Assembly (NCBI RefSeq): GCF_023614235.1
Contig: NZ_CP094264.1
Location: 62,001 to 126,000 of the forward strand
Reading direction: 5' to 3'
Source of the DNA: Streptomyces sp. MRC013
GTDB lineage: Bacteria > Actinomycetota > Actinomycetes > Streptomycetales > Streptomycetaceae
Length of the DNA: 64,000 nt
The notes under the pieces were generated by a model, which ran no database searches, had not been told where the DNA came from, and was given only the letters and a program-made list of their open reading frames with translations. This document shows, one piece after another, positions 55,583-64,000 of the stretch. The stretch's first letter is position 1, and the number at the start of each line of letters is the position of its first letter. The position numbers and the translations under genes were made by a program.

Positions 55583-56074
55583 ATGAGTGACGAGCGGATG
55601 GGTGACGACGTCTACCAGCCGACCGGGAGCAACGAGGAGCAGGAGGACGGGGCACCGCTCGACCTGCAGGACGCGTTGCAGGAGCGCACGTACGACGACA
55701 TGCTCGACGAGGGCTACTCCCCGCCGGAGAAGCCGCTGGGCGTCACCAAGCACGGTACGACGGCGGCGGAGCAGCACGAGGGCGAATCCCTGGACCAGCG
55801 CCTGGCCCAGGAGGTGCCGGACGTGGCGCCGCCGGCGGGTGACGGCCTGGGCGACCTGCCGGGAGGCGAGGGCGAGCTGATGGACCCGGAGGCCGGCGGC
55901 GAGCGCGCGGGCCGCCTCACCGCACCGGACGAGGGAGCGCGCACGGACACCACCAAGGAGCTCGTCGCGGACGACCACGGGATCGACGCGGGCGCCGCGG
56001 GCGCGGAGGAGGCGGCGGTCCACGTCGTGGGGGACGACCTGCCCGCGGACGCGGACCGGAACGGCTCCGGCTGA
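55583..56074 (+). CDS. DUF5709-family acidic protein
   Basis: This is a 163-residue, strongly acidic, probably disordered soluble protein matching the actinobacterial DUF5709 family: DVYQPTGSNEEQEDGAPLDL, then RTYDDMLDEGYSPPEKPLGV and ESLDQRLAQEVPDV. The repeated Leu-Asp and Glu-rich blocks are typical. Function is unknown; similar proteins are often linked to stress responses (inference). ATG 55583 has AAGGAGG 5 bases upstream, a very strong site. A perfect bidirectional terminator follows. Confidence 0.9.
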   Translation: MSDERMGDDVYQPTGSNEEQEDGAPLDLQDALQERTYDDMLDEGYSPPEKPLGVTKHGTTAAEQHEGESLDQRLAQEVPDVAPPAGDGLGDLPGGEGELMDPEAGGERAGRLTAPDEGARTDTTKELVADDHGIDAGAAGAEEAAVHVVGDDLPADADRNGSG

Positions 56075-56132
56075 CCGCGCCCCGCCCCCGCGGCCCGTAC
56101 GCGCGATCGCGCCCGGGTCGCGGGGGGCGGGT

Positions 56133-56160
56133 GCCTCCGGTCGGGCGCCCGACCGGAGGC
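56133..56160. terminator. 28-bp perfect palindrome, bidirectional terminator
   Basis: GCCTCCGGTCGGGC and its exact reverse complement lie between the convergent DUF5709 and hemerythrin genes. Confidence 0.7.
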
Positions 56161-56202
56161 CGCCTCCCGGACTCCGGGGAACCCGCGGCTCCCTCCGGCG
56201 GA

Positions 56203-56880
56203 TCAGCCGCGGCCCCGCGCCCTCCTCGCGATCAGCCACACGGCGCCGAGGCAGACCCCCGCTGCGGCGAGCACCCGGCCGCGCGGCGCCCGGATGCCGG
56301 CGGGGAGGAGGTCCCTCACCCGGTCGAAGGCGCTCAGGGGGACGCCCAGCAGGGCGTTGGCCGGCGGCCTGCGGGGCACCACGGGGTGGGGGTGCGTGGG
56401 CGCGGTGCGGCGCGCGGCCTCCCACGCCGACCCCAGCCGGCGCAGGCGCGCGGAGTCGAGGGAGGCCCGCAGCCGGGGCAGCAGCAACTCCTCCTCGTCA
56501 CGGATGTCCTGCCTGATCAGGGCGAAGGCCTCGGCCGCGAGTTCCTCGTGACGCGGATCGTCCCGCCCGATCCTCTCCATCTCGGCGACCAGGTCGTTGA
56601 TCCGCTGGTGCTCGTCCTCGACCCTCGCGGTCAGCTCCTCCCCGTCGGGCGCCAGGCGGCGCAGCACCGGCCACAGGACGGTCTCCTCCGCGAAGGCGTG
56701 GCTGAAGGTGAGCTGCACGATGTCCTTGAGGGTCCGCCGCCGTTCCTCCCCCGGCCCGCGACCCGACCCGTACGAGGCCATCAGGCGTTCGAGTTCGGCG
56801 TGGTCCCGCCGCTGCCGGGCGAGGACGCTCCCCTCCCCACCGAGTTCCTCGACGCTCTGTCGCGCGATCGGCTGTGTCAT
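56203..56880 (-). CDS. Hemerythrin-domain membrane-anchored protein
   Basis: This is a 225-residue protein. The hemerythrin/HHE four-helix domain (about residues 15-145) shows the expected diiron ligands: RQRRDHAELERLMA, FSHAFAEETVLWPVL, VEDEHQRINDLVAEME and IRDEEELLLPRLR. A hydrophobic C-terminal segment (RVLAAAGVCLGAVWLIARR) suggests a membrane tail. It may sense or store oxygen or nitric oxide, or protect against them. ATG 56880 follows AGGAGA at 7 bases. There is no coupled gene. Confidence 0.9.
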   Translation of the reverse strand: MTQPIARQSVEELGGEGSVLARQRRDHAELERLMASYGSGRGPGEERRRTLKDIVQLTFSHAFAEETVLWPVLRRLAPDGEELTARVEDEHQRINDLVAEMERIGRDDPRHEELAAEAFALIRQDIRDEEELLLPRLRASLDSARLRRLGSAWEAARRTAPTHPHPVVPRRPPANALLGVPLSAFDRVRDLLPAGIRAPRGRVLAAAGVCLGAVWLIARRARGRG

Positions 56881-57760
56881 GACGGTTCTCCTCGGGTCGT
56901 CGCGTGGTGGGGGCCGGGTACGGCGTGCGGGCGCCCCTCCCGGGGCGCCGGTGTCCAGCCCCCGGCACGGGGCGCGTGGCGGCCGGCCCCGTACCCCTCC
57001 GGCGCCGGAGGCGGGGACGCGGCGGCGCGTGCCGCCCGGCGCCCCCGCACGGCGGGGACGGGGTACGCCGGGGGACCGGCTCCGGGGTGGTGCCCGACGG
57101 GCTCCGGCGTACCGGGACGGCCGGCGGGGCCGGGGCTCCTCCCGGCGGCGAGGCGGCCTCCGGCCGTCGAAGCCGGCTGCCGTGTCGCGCCGGGCGGGTG
57201 GCGGGCCGCTGGTGCCATGATGAACCGTCCCTCCGGAGCGGCGCGCGCCGCGCAGCGGCGGATCACTCCGGCGGTTACCCCGCCCGGTCGCCTTCAGGCA
57301 GGAGGCCGGACGAACCGACGACGGGACGGCCGGGGACGGGGCCGCCGGGCCGCGCCCGGACGACCTGCTCGCCCGTGCGGCACGCGGCAGGGCCGACGAC
57401 GCCGCCGTGCGTGGCCGGGTCGAGGCGGGGCAGACGGCGGACGGACGGTCGCGACGGATGGACGGCGTTTCCCATGTGCGCGTGCGCAAGGCCCCGAGGG
57501 TGCCGGGCGGTGACGGCGAAGGCCCCGGTCGGCGCCCTGCCCGCCGTGGGCCCGGCCACCCCGGGCGCCGACTGCTCCGGACCGCGGTGCCGGACCCGCC
57601 ACCTGCGGCGCTCCTCCCCCGCCGGTGCCGCCCGCCGCAGGGCCGCCCTCGCCCCGCCGCCGGAAGCGGGCGCCCGGGCCCGGGTCCGGGGGCGGCACCG
57701 TGCGGCGCCCCGGTCATCACCGCTCCCCCACCCGGGGGGACGGAGCACGAAAGGTTCTCA
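56881..57760. other. Long intergenic region, no gene identified
   Basis: About 880 bp lie between the hemerythrin and YbdK-like starts. Open frames here are Arg/Pro/Gly-rich shadows. The segment [18 protein letters not shown] (+ strand, near 57350-57410) faintly recalls an ECF sigma N-terminus but does not continue, so at most it is a relic. Confidence 0.4.
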
Positions 57761-58861
57761 GTGAACACGATCACGGTCGGTGTCGAAGAGGAATACCTGC
57801 TGCTCGACCCGGCGAACGGGCTGCCGGTCGCGCGTGCGGACGAGGTGCGCGCCGCGGCCGGCCTGGTACCGCTCACGGACGAGAACGAGGTGCAGGCCGA
57901 GCTGCTCCAGGCCCAGGTGGAGATCGCCACCCCGGTGTGCACCGGACTCCACGAGGTCGGCGGGCACCTCCTGCGCCTGCGTCTGGCGCTCGCGGCCGCG
58001 GCCGAGGACGCGGGCTGCCGGCTCGCCGCCTGCGCGACGGCCCCGCATCGGGCGGTGGCGCCCGTACCGGTCACCGAGCACGCCCGCTACCGCGCCATGC
58101 GCGTGCAGGCCCCCCAGCTGGTGGACGAGCAGCTGATCAACGGGATGCACGTGCACGCGGCCGTGCCCTCGCCGGAAGTGGGGGTGGGGGTGCTGAACCG
58201 CATCCGGGTGTGGCTCCCCGTCCTGGGCGCCATGTCGGCCAACTCGCCCCTGTGGGACGGCCGGGACACCGGCTTCGCCAGCTGGCGCACCGTCATCTTC
58301 GGCCGGTGGCCGGTCAGCGGCCCGCCGCCGCGCTTCGCCGGCCCGTCCGACTACGAGCACCGGGTGGGGAGGCTGCTGGACTCCGGTGTCGTCCGGGACA
58401 CCGGCCAGCTGTACTGGCAGGCGCGCCTGTCCCAGCGCTACCCCACCGTCGAGGTGCGGTGCCCGGACGTCCAGTTGCGCGCCGACGAGGCGGTGATGCT
58501 CGCCGGCATCGTGCGCGGCCTCGTCGCCACCGCCATCGACGACATCGGGAAGGGCGTTCCGGAGCCCGACTGCCCGCCGGAGCTCCTCCAGGCGGCGAAC
58601 TGGCAGGCCGCCCGGCACGGCCTGAACGGGGCGCTGCTGGACCCGGTCGGCACGCGTCTCAGCGCCGGCGACATGGTGGCCCGCCTCCTGGACCACATCG
58701 GGCCCGCCCTCGACGCCGCGGGGGACACGCGGCAGGTCACCTCGCTGGTCCACCGGCTGCTGCAGCAGGGCACGCCCGCCGACCGGCAGCGCCAAGCCCT
58801 CGCCCGGGGCGGTATGGCCGAGGTCACCGCGCTGATCACCGCGGAGACCACCTCGTCCTGA
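57761..58861 (+). CDS. YbdK-type carboxylate-amine ligase (glutamate-cysteine ligase 2 family)
   Basis: This is a 366-residue ATP-dependent ligase of the GCS2/YbdK family, which forms gamma-glutamyl-type amide bonds. The N-terminus [20 protein letters not shown] carries the metal-binding Glu cluster. The substrate region reads [19 protein letters not shown], and [20 protein letters not shown] is the conserved HVHV-like strand. [15 protein letters not shown] is also typical. It could contribute to low-molecular-weight thiol or peptide synthesis. The acceptor is unproven. GTG 57761 has GAAAGG 6 bases upstream. Confidence 0.9.
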   Translation: MNTITVGVEEEYLLLDPANGLPVARADEVRAAAGLVPLTDENEVQAELLQAQVEIATPVCTGLHEVGGHLLRLRLALAAAAEDAGCRLAACATAPHRAVAPVPVTEHARYRAMRVQAPQLVDEQLINGMHVHAAVPSPEVGVGVLNRIRVWLPVLGAMSANSPLWDGRDTGFASWRTVIFGRWPVSGPPPRFAGPSDYEHRVGRLLDSGVVRDTGQLYWQARLSQRYPTVEVRCPDVQLRADEAVMLAGIVRGLVATAIDDIGKGVPEPDCPPELLQAANWQAARHGLNGALLDPVGTRLSAGDMVARLLDHIGPALDAAGDTRQVTSLVHRLLQQGTPADRQRQALARGGMAEVTALITAETTSS

Positions 58862-59287
58862 GGCCCCGCCGACACGCCGGGGCCGTGCGCCCCGGCACCC
58901 GCCGGCCACCGCCGCGGGAGGGAGGAGGGCCGCGTGCCGGGCAGGTGGGCGGCGGGGGGTGGATGCGAGCCGCGTCCTCCGGGAGGCCGCCGCGGCGCGC
59001 CGCCTCCCGTGCCACGCCACGCCCCGCTCCGCCCCGGGCACGGCTCCGCGTCGCCACCGCGCCTTCCGTGCAGGGGTTTCCCGTGGCGGTGGCCGCCACG
59101 CGGTGCCCCGGTGCGTCCGGGCGCGGGCCGTGGTTCCCGGTCCGCCGGGGGACCGGGCGGGCGCCTTCGGGTTCCCTGGGGGAACGGCCGCCGGGGAGCG
59201 GGGCGGGCCGGGCCCCGGGGCAGCCGCGGGCAGCGGCCCTCCCGTACGGACGGGGCCCGGTCCGGTCCGTGGGTACGGCCCGGGCCG
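58862..59287. other. Convergent intergenic region
   Basis: This region lies between the ligase and the GerMN lipoprotein gene end. It is GC-rich with several short complementary runs. No gene is recognised. Confidence 0.4.
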
Positions 59288-60286
59288 TCAGCGCCGCACG
59301 GTCACCGGAACGGTGGCGGAGTCCACGAGGCGGCCGTCCTCCGGAGAGTCCCAGAAGGTGGTCAGGAGCCCGGGGCCCTCGCGCGTGGTCCGGAAGCGGA
59401 CCGTCAGGTCGAAGGTCCCGCGCGTGCCGTTGCCCGAGGAGGCCATCGCGTGCGTCTTCACCGCGGTGCGGCCGGCCGCGTCGGTGAGCCTGAGGCCGAA
59501 GCCCGCCTCGAAGGTGTTCGCGGTGCCCCGTACCCTGACCGGGCTGCGGACGGTCTCGCCGATCATCGGCGACTCCACGAGCACGGTGGGCGACAGGTCC
59601 TCGAAGTCGGCCCGGCCGACCGGGCGGGCCAGGTCGACGCCCTCGCCGCCGAAGCGGGTGACCGGCCTGCCGTCGAGTGCGAACCGCACCGACTTCACCG
59701 CGGGGAAGCGCGTGGCCGTGAAGACGACCTGGGCGAGCCGGGCGCGCATCGACGGGGCGCCGGCCCCGTCGTCGTACCGGCCGGACAGGTCGACGGTGGC
59801 GACGCCGTCGCGTACCGCGAGGGACCTGAGCTGCGTGCCCGCCGGGATCGCCGTCGTCCGGCGGTGCCCGCGTTCGAAGGCGCTCGGCCCCGACAGCAGG
59901 GCGCGCAGGGCGCCGGCCGCGGTGGCGGGGGCGGTCGCCGAGCGGGGGGCGGGCGACACCCTCCCACCGTGCAGGAAGTAGACGGCGACCCGGACCTGGG
60001 CGCCTCCCGCGGGAGGGGTGGCGGGCCGCGTCGGGGACGGGGGCGTCGGCGCGGCCGGGGTGGTGCGGCCGGGGGCCGTGGTGCCGGGGGCCGGCGGCGG
60101 GACGGCCGTGGTGGCCGGGGCCGCCGGCGTGGACGGTCCGGTACGCGGCCCCGCCCCGGGTGGGGCCGCCCCTCCGGCACCCGCCGCACACGCGGAGAGC
60201 GCGAGCGCGAGGACAAGCGCGGAGGCGAACGGCGCCGTCCTCGCTCGCCGGGCCGGTGCTGGTGTCGTACGGGTGCGGAATGGCAC
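59288..60286 (-). CDS. GerMN/Gmad2-domain lipoprotein
   Basis: This is a 332-residue exported lipoprotein. The signal peptide ends in the lipobox LALSAC. A Pro/Thr/Ala-rich linker of about 60 residues reaches a GerMN domain (VRVAVYFLHGGRVSPAPR, GALRALLSGPS, RDGVATVDLSG). A C-terminal Gmad2 immunoglobulin-like domain follows (VLVESPMIGETVRSPVRV, RGTANTFEAGFGLRL). Such proteins are thought to act in cell-envelope or spore assembly. GTG 60286 follows GAGGAGG by 5 bases. The gene stands alone, with the ProC relic upstream. Confidence 0.88.
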   Translation of the reverse strand: MPFRTRTTPAPARRARTAPFASALVLALALSACAAGAGGAAPPGAGPRTGPSTPAAPATTAVPPPAPGTTAPGRTTPAAPTPPSPTRPATPPAGGAQVRVAVYFLHGGRVSPAPRSATAPATAAGALRALLSGPSAFERGHRRTTAIPAGTQLRSLAVRDGVATVDLSGRYDDGAGAPSMRARLAQVVFTATRFPAVKSVRFALDGRPVTRFGGEGVDLARPVGRADFEDLSPTVLVESPMIGETVRSPVRVRGTANTFEAGFGLRLTDAAGRTAVKTHAMASSGNGTRGTFDLTVRFRTTREGPGLLTTFWDSPEDGRLVDSATVPVTVRR

Positions 60287-60799
60287 GGCAGCCTCCTCAG
60301 GGACACCCCTGCGCGTCTCCACGGGGAAGGATCGGATACCCCGTGTTCCGCGCCTTGTAGCCCTGTCCCGCGCCGTTCCCCGGTGGCGCCCCGGCCATGG
60401 GCGCACGGTGCCGTGCCCGGGCGGCGCCACCGGCCGGCGGGTACGGTGCGGGGCCCGGCTGCGCGTGACCGGGGCCCGGCCCCCTCGCGTACGGCCGGAT
60501 CCCGCCGTACGTGTCGGCGGTGGTGCGGCGGGGCCCCGGCCGTACACCACCGGTGTCGTCCGTCGGGCGGCGGTGCGGCGGGGCGGCCGAGGGGGTGGCG
60601 GGACGGCACCGCACCACCCCATGGGGCGGGTGGGCTGCGGTCGGCCCGCCGGGGCGGGTGGGGACGGGCGTGCGGCTGCGGAGGGCCCGGAGGCGGGACG
60701 ACCGCGGAGGCGCCCGGTCCCGGGCCGAGCACCTCGCGCACCCGACGGGGACGTCCGCACCGGGCGGGCCCGGGTCGATCGGCGCGGGCGGCGGTCGCA

Positions 60800-61345
60800 A
60801 CGGGGAGGCTGCCACCCCGGATTCTCGAGGAGGCCGTCCAGGGCCTCCTCGGGGGGCTGCCGCACCGGCCGGGTCGAACCACGTGGTGCGGATCCGCTCG
60901 TTGTTCCCTCCGGGTGCCTCGTGGTCGGCGGCGAGCTGAGGCGGAGGGCGGATCCCGCCGTTCAGTGAGCGGCCGACGTTCCGGAGGAGGCCGCGCGCGC
61001 ACCGGTCGGCGGTGTCGGGGGCGACGCCGTGGCCGGCGGCCCACGGGGTGGGCGTGGCGGGGTGGGCGTAGGGGGCGGTGAGGGTCCCGGTCCGGGCGGG
61101 GAAGACGTCGAAGGCGCCCTCGCCGTCGACGGGGAGTGCCCCGCCCAGTCGTTCGAAGAGAGCGTCCGCCACCGGGTGCGAGGGGCAGGTCACGGTCGCG
61201 GAGCGGCGCTCGCGCACGGCGGGAAGCGGGATGGCGCGGACGATCGGGGCCCTGGTGGCGAGGGTTCGGCGCACGTCGTCGACGCCGACGCCGGCCGTCA
61301 GGTTGACCACGGTCCTGTCGTCCTCCACCTTCGCCCCGACGGCCC
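60800..61345 (-). pseudogene. Truncated ProC-like (pyrroline-5-carboxylate reductase family) relic
   Basis: The minus strand encodes the C-terminal two thirds of a ProC-like oxidoreductase: EDDRTVVNLTAGVGVDDVRR, IVRAIPLPAVRERRSATV, ALFERLGGALPVDGEGAFDV and ADHEAPGGNNERIRTTWFDP. The NADP-binding N-terminal Rossmann domain is absent, and no start or ribosome site exists. Near 60855 the frame shifts before QPPEEALDGLLEN, the normal end. It needs both a lost 5' half and a frameshift, so it is a relic rather than a base-calling problem. Confidence 0.65.
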
Positions 61346-61467
61346 CGCGGAGCCCCCGGGGAGGCCGGGTCCCGCCACAGAACCGGAGGTGCTCCGGCGT
61401 GCGCCGCCGGAGCGCCGACCGGCGGCCGCGGCCCGGGGGGCCCGGCCGGGATGGGAGAATCGTGAGT

Positions 61468-62270
61468 ATGGATGTCCGCAGTAGGAACAACGTGAGGGTG
61501 ACCGGCCGCCCGGACGGGCCGACAGTGGTGCTGGCGCACGGGTTCGGCTGCGATCAGAACATGTGGCGGCTGCTGGTGCCGGCGCTGGTCGACCGCTACC
61601 GCGTGGTGCTCTTCGACTACGTCGGCTCCGGCGGCTCGGACCTGTCCGCCTGGAGCGAGGAGCGCTACGCGTCGCTGGACGGCTACGCCCAGGACGCGGT
61701 GGAGGTCTGCGACGAGCTGGAGCTGGAACGGGCCGTGTTCGTGGGCCACTCGGTCAGCTCCATGGTCGGCGTGCTGGCGGCCCGGGCGGCACCGGAGCGG
61801 ATCGGGGCGCTGGTGATGGTGACCCCGTCCCCCTGCTACATCGACGACGAGGAGTACCGCGGCGGATTCACCGCGGAGGACATCGACGAACTGCTGGCGT
61901 CGCTGGAGTCGAACTACCTGGGCTGGTCCTCCGTGATGGCCCCGATCATCATGGGCAACCCGGAACGGCCGGAACTCGGACGGGAGCTGACCAACAGCTT
62001 CTGCGCGACCGACCCCGACATCGCGCGGGTCTTCGCCCGCACCACCTTCCTGTCCGACAGCCGCCGGGACCTGGAGGAGGTGCGCGTGCCGACGCTGGTG
62101 CTGGAGTGCGCCCAGGACGTCATCGCTCCCCCGAGGTCGGCGCCTTCGTGCACGCCGCGATCCCCTCCTCCCGCCTGGTGACCCTGGACGCCACCGGTCA
62201 CTGCCCCCAGCTGAGCGCGCCGGAGGCCACCGCGGAGGCGATCCTGGACTTCCTGGGGTCGTTGCGGTGA
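61468..62270 (+). CDS. rsbQ: RsbQ-type alpha/beta hydrolase, frameshifted at C5 run 62128-62132
   Basis: This alpha/beta hydrolase is closely patterned on Bacillus subtilis RsbQ: the N-terminus SRNNVRVTGRPDG, VLAHGFGCDQNMW, VLFDYVGSGGSDL, FVGHSVSSMVG, VMVTPSPCYIDDEEYRGGF and SFCATDPDIARVFA. The triad is S95, D217 in CAQDVIAP and H245 in DATGHCPQ. The frame breaks at C5 62128-62132; adding one C gives 267 residues ending DFLGSLR at TGA 62268-62270. In Bacillus, RsbQ activates the PAS phosphatase RsbP under energy stress, probably through a small hydrophobic ligand. ATG 61468 has GGGAG 10 bases upstream. The stop overlaps the rsbP start. Confidence 0.9.
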
Positions 62271-63611
62271 TGTGCCGCACGGGCGGAAGTCCCGAACCGT
62301 CGGGGACCGGGGGCGCCGGGACGGACGCCGTGTTCACCGCGCTGCTGGAGGACAGCGCCGAGGAGCTCTACGAGTCGGCGCCCTGCGGGTACCTGTCGAC
62401 GCTGATGGACGGCACCATCGCCAAGATCAACAGCACGCTGCTGGGCTGGCTCGGCCTGCAGCGCGAGAGGGTCGTGGGCCACATGCGCTTCACCGACCTC
62501 CTCACCGTCGGCGGCAAGCTGTACCACGAGACGCACTTCGCTCCGCTGCTGCGGATGCAGGGCGAGATCAGCGGCATCGCCCTGGAGATGAAGATCGCCC
62601 GCGGCGGCCGGCTGCCGGTGCTGGTCTCCTCGGTGATCAAGTACAGCGGCGACGGCGATCCCCTGCTGATCCGCACCACCGTCTTCGACGCCTCGGACCG
62701 CCGCAGCTACGAGGAGGAGCTCCTGCGGCGCAGGCAGGAGGCCGAGAAGGCCCGGATCGAGGCGGAGCAGGCGCGCGCCGAGGCGGAACGGGCGCACCGG
62801 CAGGCCGAGGCCGACCGGGCCCAGTTGGCCGACGCCCTGGCCGTGCTGCAGCAGTCGCTGCTGCCAGCGTCGCTGCCGGCCGTGCCCGGCCTGGAGACGG
62901 CCGTGCACTACCACGCCGCCTCCGCCCACCGCCTGGGCGGCGACTTCTACGACCTGTTCGCCATCGACGGCGCCCGATGGGGGTTCTTCCTCGGGGACGT
63001 CTGCGGCAAGGGCCCCCGGGCCGCGGCGGTGACCTCCCTGACCCGCTACACCCTGCGCGCCGCCGCCCTCCACGAGTCCGAACCGGACGCCGTGCTGACC
63101 ACGCTGAACACCGTTCTGCACGACCGGTACACCGCCACCGGCGACCCCCGCTACTGCACGGTCGTCTACGGCGTCCTCAAGCCCGGTGCCGACGGCGGCC
63201 ACACCACCGTCCGCCTCGCCTCCGGCGGCCACCCGCCGGCCCTGGTCATGAGGGCCGACGGGCGGGTCGATTTCCTGTCCACCCCGGGCGGCATGCTCGT
63301 CGGCGTCCTGCCCGTCGCCCCCTTCGTCACCGCCGAGACCACCCTCGCGCCCGGCGACACCCTCCTGCTCTACACCGACGGCCTGACCGAGGCGCGCACC
63401 GGGCCCACCCGCGACAGCCTGTACGGCGAGGAGGCCCTGCACGCGTTCGCCGCCGCCCGCGCCCCCTCCGCCCCCCCGGGAGGTGATCGGTGCGCTGATC
63501 GCCCTGCTGGACGGTTTCGGCGAAGGCCTCGACGACGACACCGCCCTGCTCGCCCTCGGCGTCCCCGCCGTCCTCCCGCCCACCCGCCCGGCAACGAACC
63601 ACCATCGATGA
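62267..63611 (+). CDS. rsbP: RsbP-like PAS-domain PP2C/SpoIIE-type phosphatase, frameshifted at C7 run 63471-63477
   Basis: This regulatory serine phosphatase has about 447 residues. The N-terminal PAS domain reads LYESAPCGYLSTLMDGTIAK, then GWLGLQRERVVG. A coiled coil follows (RRRQEAEKARIEAEQARAEA) with the linker ALAVLQQSLLPASLP. The SpoIIE/PP2C domain has GGDFYDLF, GDVCGKGPRAAAVT, LASGGHPPALV and LYTDGLTEAR, which hold the metal-binding acids. Removing one C from the run at 63471-63477 continues the protein as REVIGALIALLDGFGEG to TGA 63609-63611; uncorrected it fuses to the next gene. GTG 62267 or ATG 62270 starts it, overlapping the rsbQ stop. It should dephosphorylate the STAS protein encoded next. 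Confidence 0.9.
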
Positions 63612-63937
63612 GCCCGCTGACGATCACCGAACGAAACACCGCCGCCGGCCCCGTCCTGGAGGTCTTCGGCGACCTGGACTACGCCCACGCCGCCGCCCTG
63701 CGCCGACGGGCCGAGAGCCTCCCCCTGCGACCGGGCGAACGCCTGGTCGTCGATCTGGCGAACCTGGAGTTCTGCGACTCCACCGGCATCACCGCGCTCC
63801 TCGCCGCCCGGCAGCACGCCCTGGCCGCCGGGGCGGACATCGCCCTGGCCTCCGTACCCGCCAACACCTTGCGCATCCTGACCATCGTCGGCCTCGACCG
63901 GGTCTTCGCCCTCCGCCCCGACACCACCGACGCCTGA
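63608..63937 (+). CDS. rsbV: STAS-domain anti-sigma factor antagonist (RsbV-like)
   Basis: This is a 109-residue STAS protein. The core VVDLANLEFCDSTGITALLA contains the phosphorylatable Ser58 of the D-S-T-G motif. EVFGDLDYAHAAALRRRAE is the first half of the fold. In the partner-switch model the dephosphorylated form captures an RsbW-type kinase and frees a sigma factor. The ATG at 63608 overlaps the phosphatase stop (ATGA), tying enzyme and substrate together. No kinase or sigma gene is in the visible part. The gene lies at the window's end, and further members may follow outside it. Confidence 0.92.
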   Translation: MSPLTITERNTAAGPVLEVFGDLDYAHAAALRRRAESLPLRPGERLVVDLANLEFCDSTGITALLAARQHALAAGADIALASVPANTLRILTIVGLDRVFALRPDTTDA

Positions 63938-64000
63938 CGTCCGGCCTCCCCCGCTCCGACCGGCCGGTCGCCGTTCCCCCGGACGCTCCCCGGGACCGCG

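Noticed and set aside
57340..57480. Possible ECF sigma-factor N-terminus ([18 protein letters not shown])
   Set aside because: The similarity is short, and no region 2 or region 4 motif follows in any frame.
62267..63937. A phosphatase-STAS fusion protein of 556 residues
   Set aside because: The fused frame passes through an Arg/Pro-rich stretch that is not protein-like. Removing one C from the C7 run gives a normal phosphatase end and an ATGA overlap with a separate STAS gene.

Overview
The window is high-GC chromosomal DNA from an actinomycete, almost certainly Streptomyces. Third codon positions are nearly all G or C, GTG starts are common, and many stop/start pairs overlap by a few bases. 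The gene families are typical of the genus: Streptomyces subtilisin inhibitor, a K15-type DD-peptidase with an SGC motif, an ECF41 sigma factor, DUF5709, cholesterol oxidase and secreted FG-GAP proteins. I see no rRNA, tRNA, CRISPR array, insertion sequence or prophage. About 50 genes are supported. Most of the long antisense open frames are GC-bias shadows.

Left part (1-33 kb). A truncated BesD/ArpA-like Fe(II)/2-oxoglutarate enzyme is followed by an MFS exporter, and a DD-peptidase comes next. From 5.1 to 9.9 kb lies a sulfide-oxidation module: sulfide:quinone reductase, a metallo-beta-lactamase/double-rhodanese persulfide dioxygenase, a TauE/SafE exporter and a GntR/UTRA regulator. Near-identical palindromes lie upstream of the regulator and of the sqr gene. 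Then come a secreted protein, a decayed FG-GAP gene, a secreted tripeptidyl-aminopeptidase-type hydrolase, a methyltransferase, a GT-C-type membrane protein, a cholesterol oxidase, a 2H phosphoesterase, an anti-sigma-type ATPase, an I36/FG-GAP secreted protein with a perfect 150-bp internal duplication, an Asp/Glu racemase, an MFS exporter, a GlxA-like regulator with an HD-domain partner, a GNAT, an AI-2E-family protein, a subtilisin inhibitor, a YihY protein and a PGRP-type amidase.

Centre (34.7-44.1 kb). This is the most interesting block: a one-strand exopolysaccharide locus. It encodes a secreted CE18/PelA-like deacetylase, a PelF-like glycosyltransferase, a polytopic membrane protein, a LegB-like dehydratase/epimerase, a nucleotidyltransferase, a second epimerase, a spherulin-4 (GH135-like) protein and a GH114 lipoprotein. 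This set of activities matches bacterial Pel and, strikingly, the fungal galactosaminogalactan cluster (uge3/gtb3/agd3/sph3/ega3). I infer a partly deacetylated galactosamine-containing polymer.

Right part (44-64 kb). This holds a second YihY protein, an I36-type secreted protein, a LuxR regulator, an ECF41 sigma factor with its NADH-dehydrogenase-like partner, an IMPase-like protein with replaced metal ligands, an EamA transporter, an MBL hydrolase, an orphan SdhB-like iron-sulfur subunit, DUF5709, a hemerythrin, a YbdK-type carboxylate-amine ligase, a GerMN lipoprotein, a ProC-like relic and, at the end, an rsbQ-rsbP-rsbV stress module coupled by overlapping stop/start codons.

Caution. Ten or more otherwise intact genes carry single-base frameshifts, nearly all at C or G runs of 5-7. 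The pattern looks like homopolymer error in the assembly rather than gene decay. I annotate these genes over their full span.
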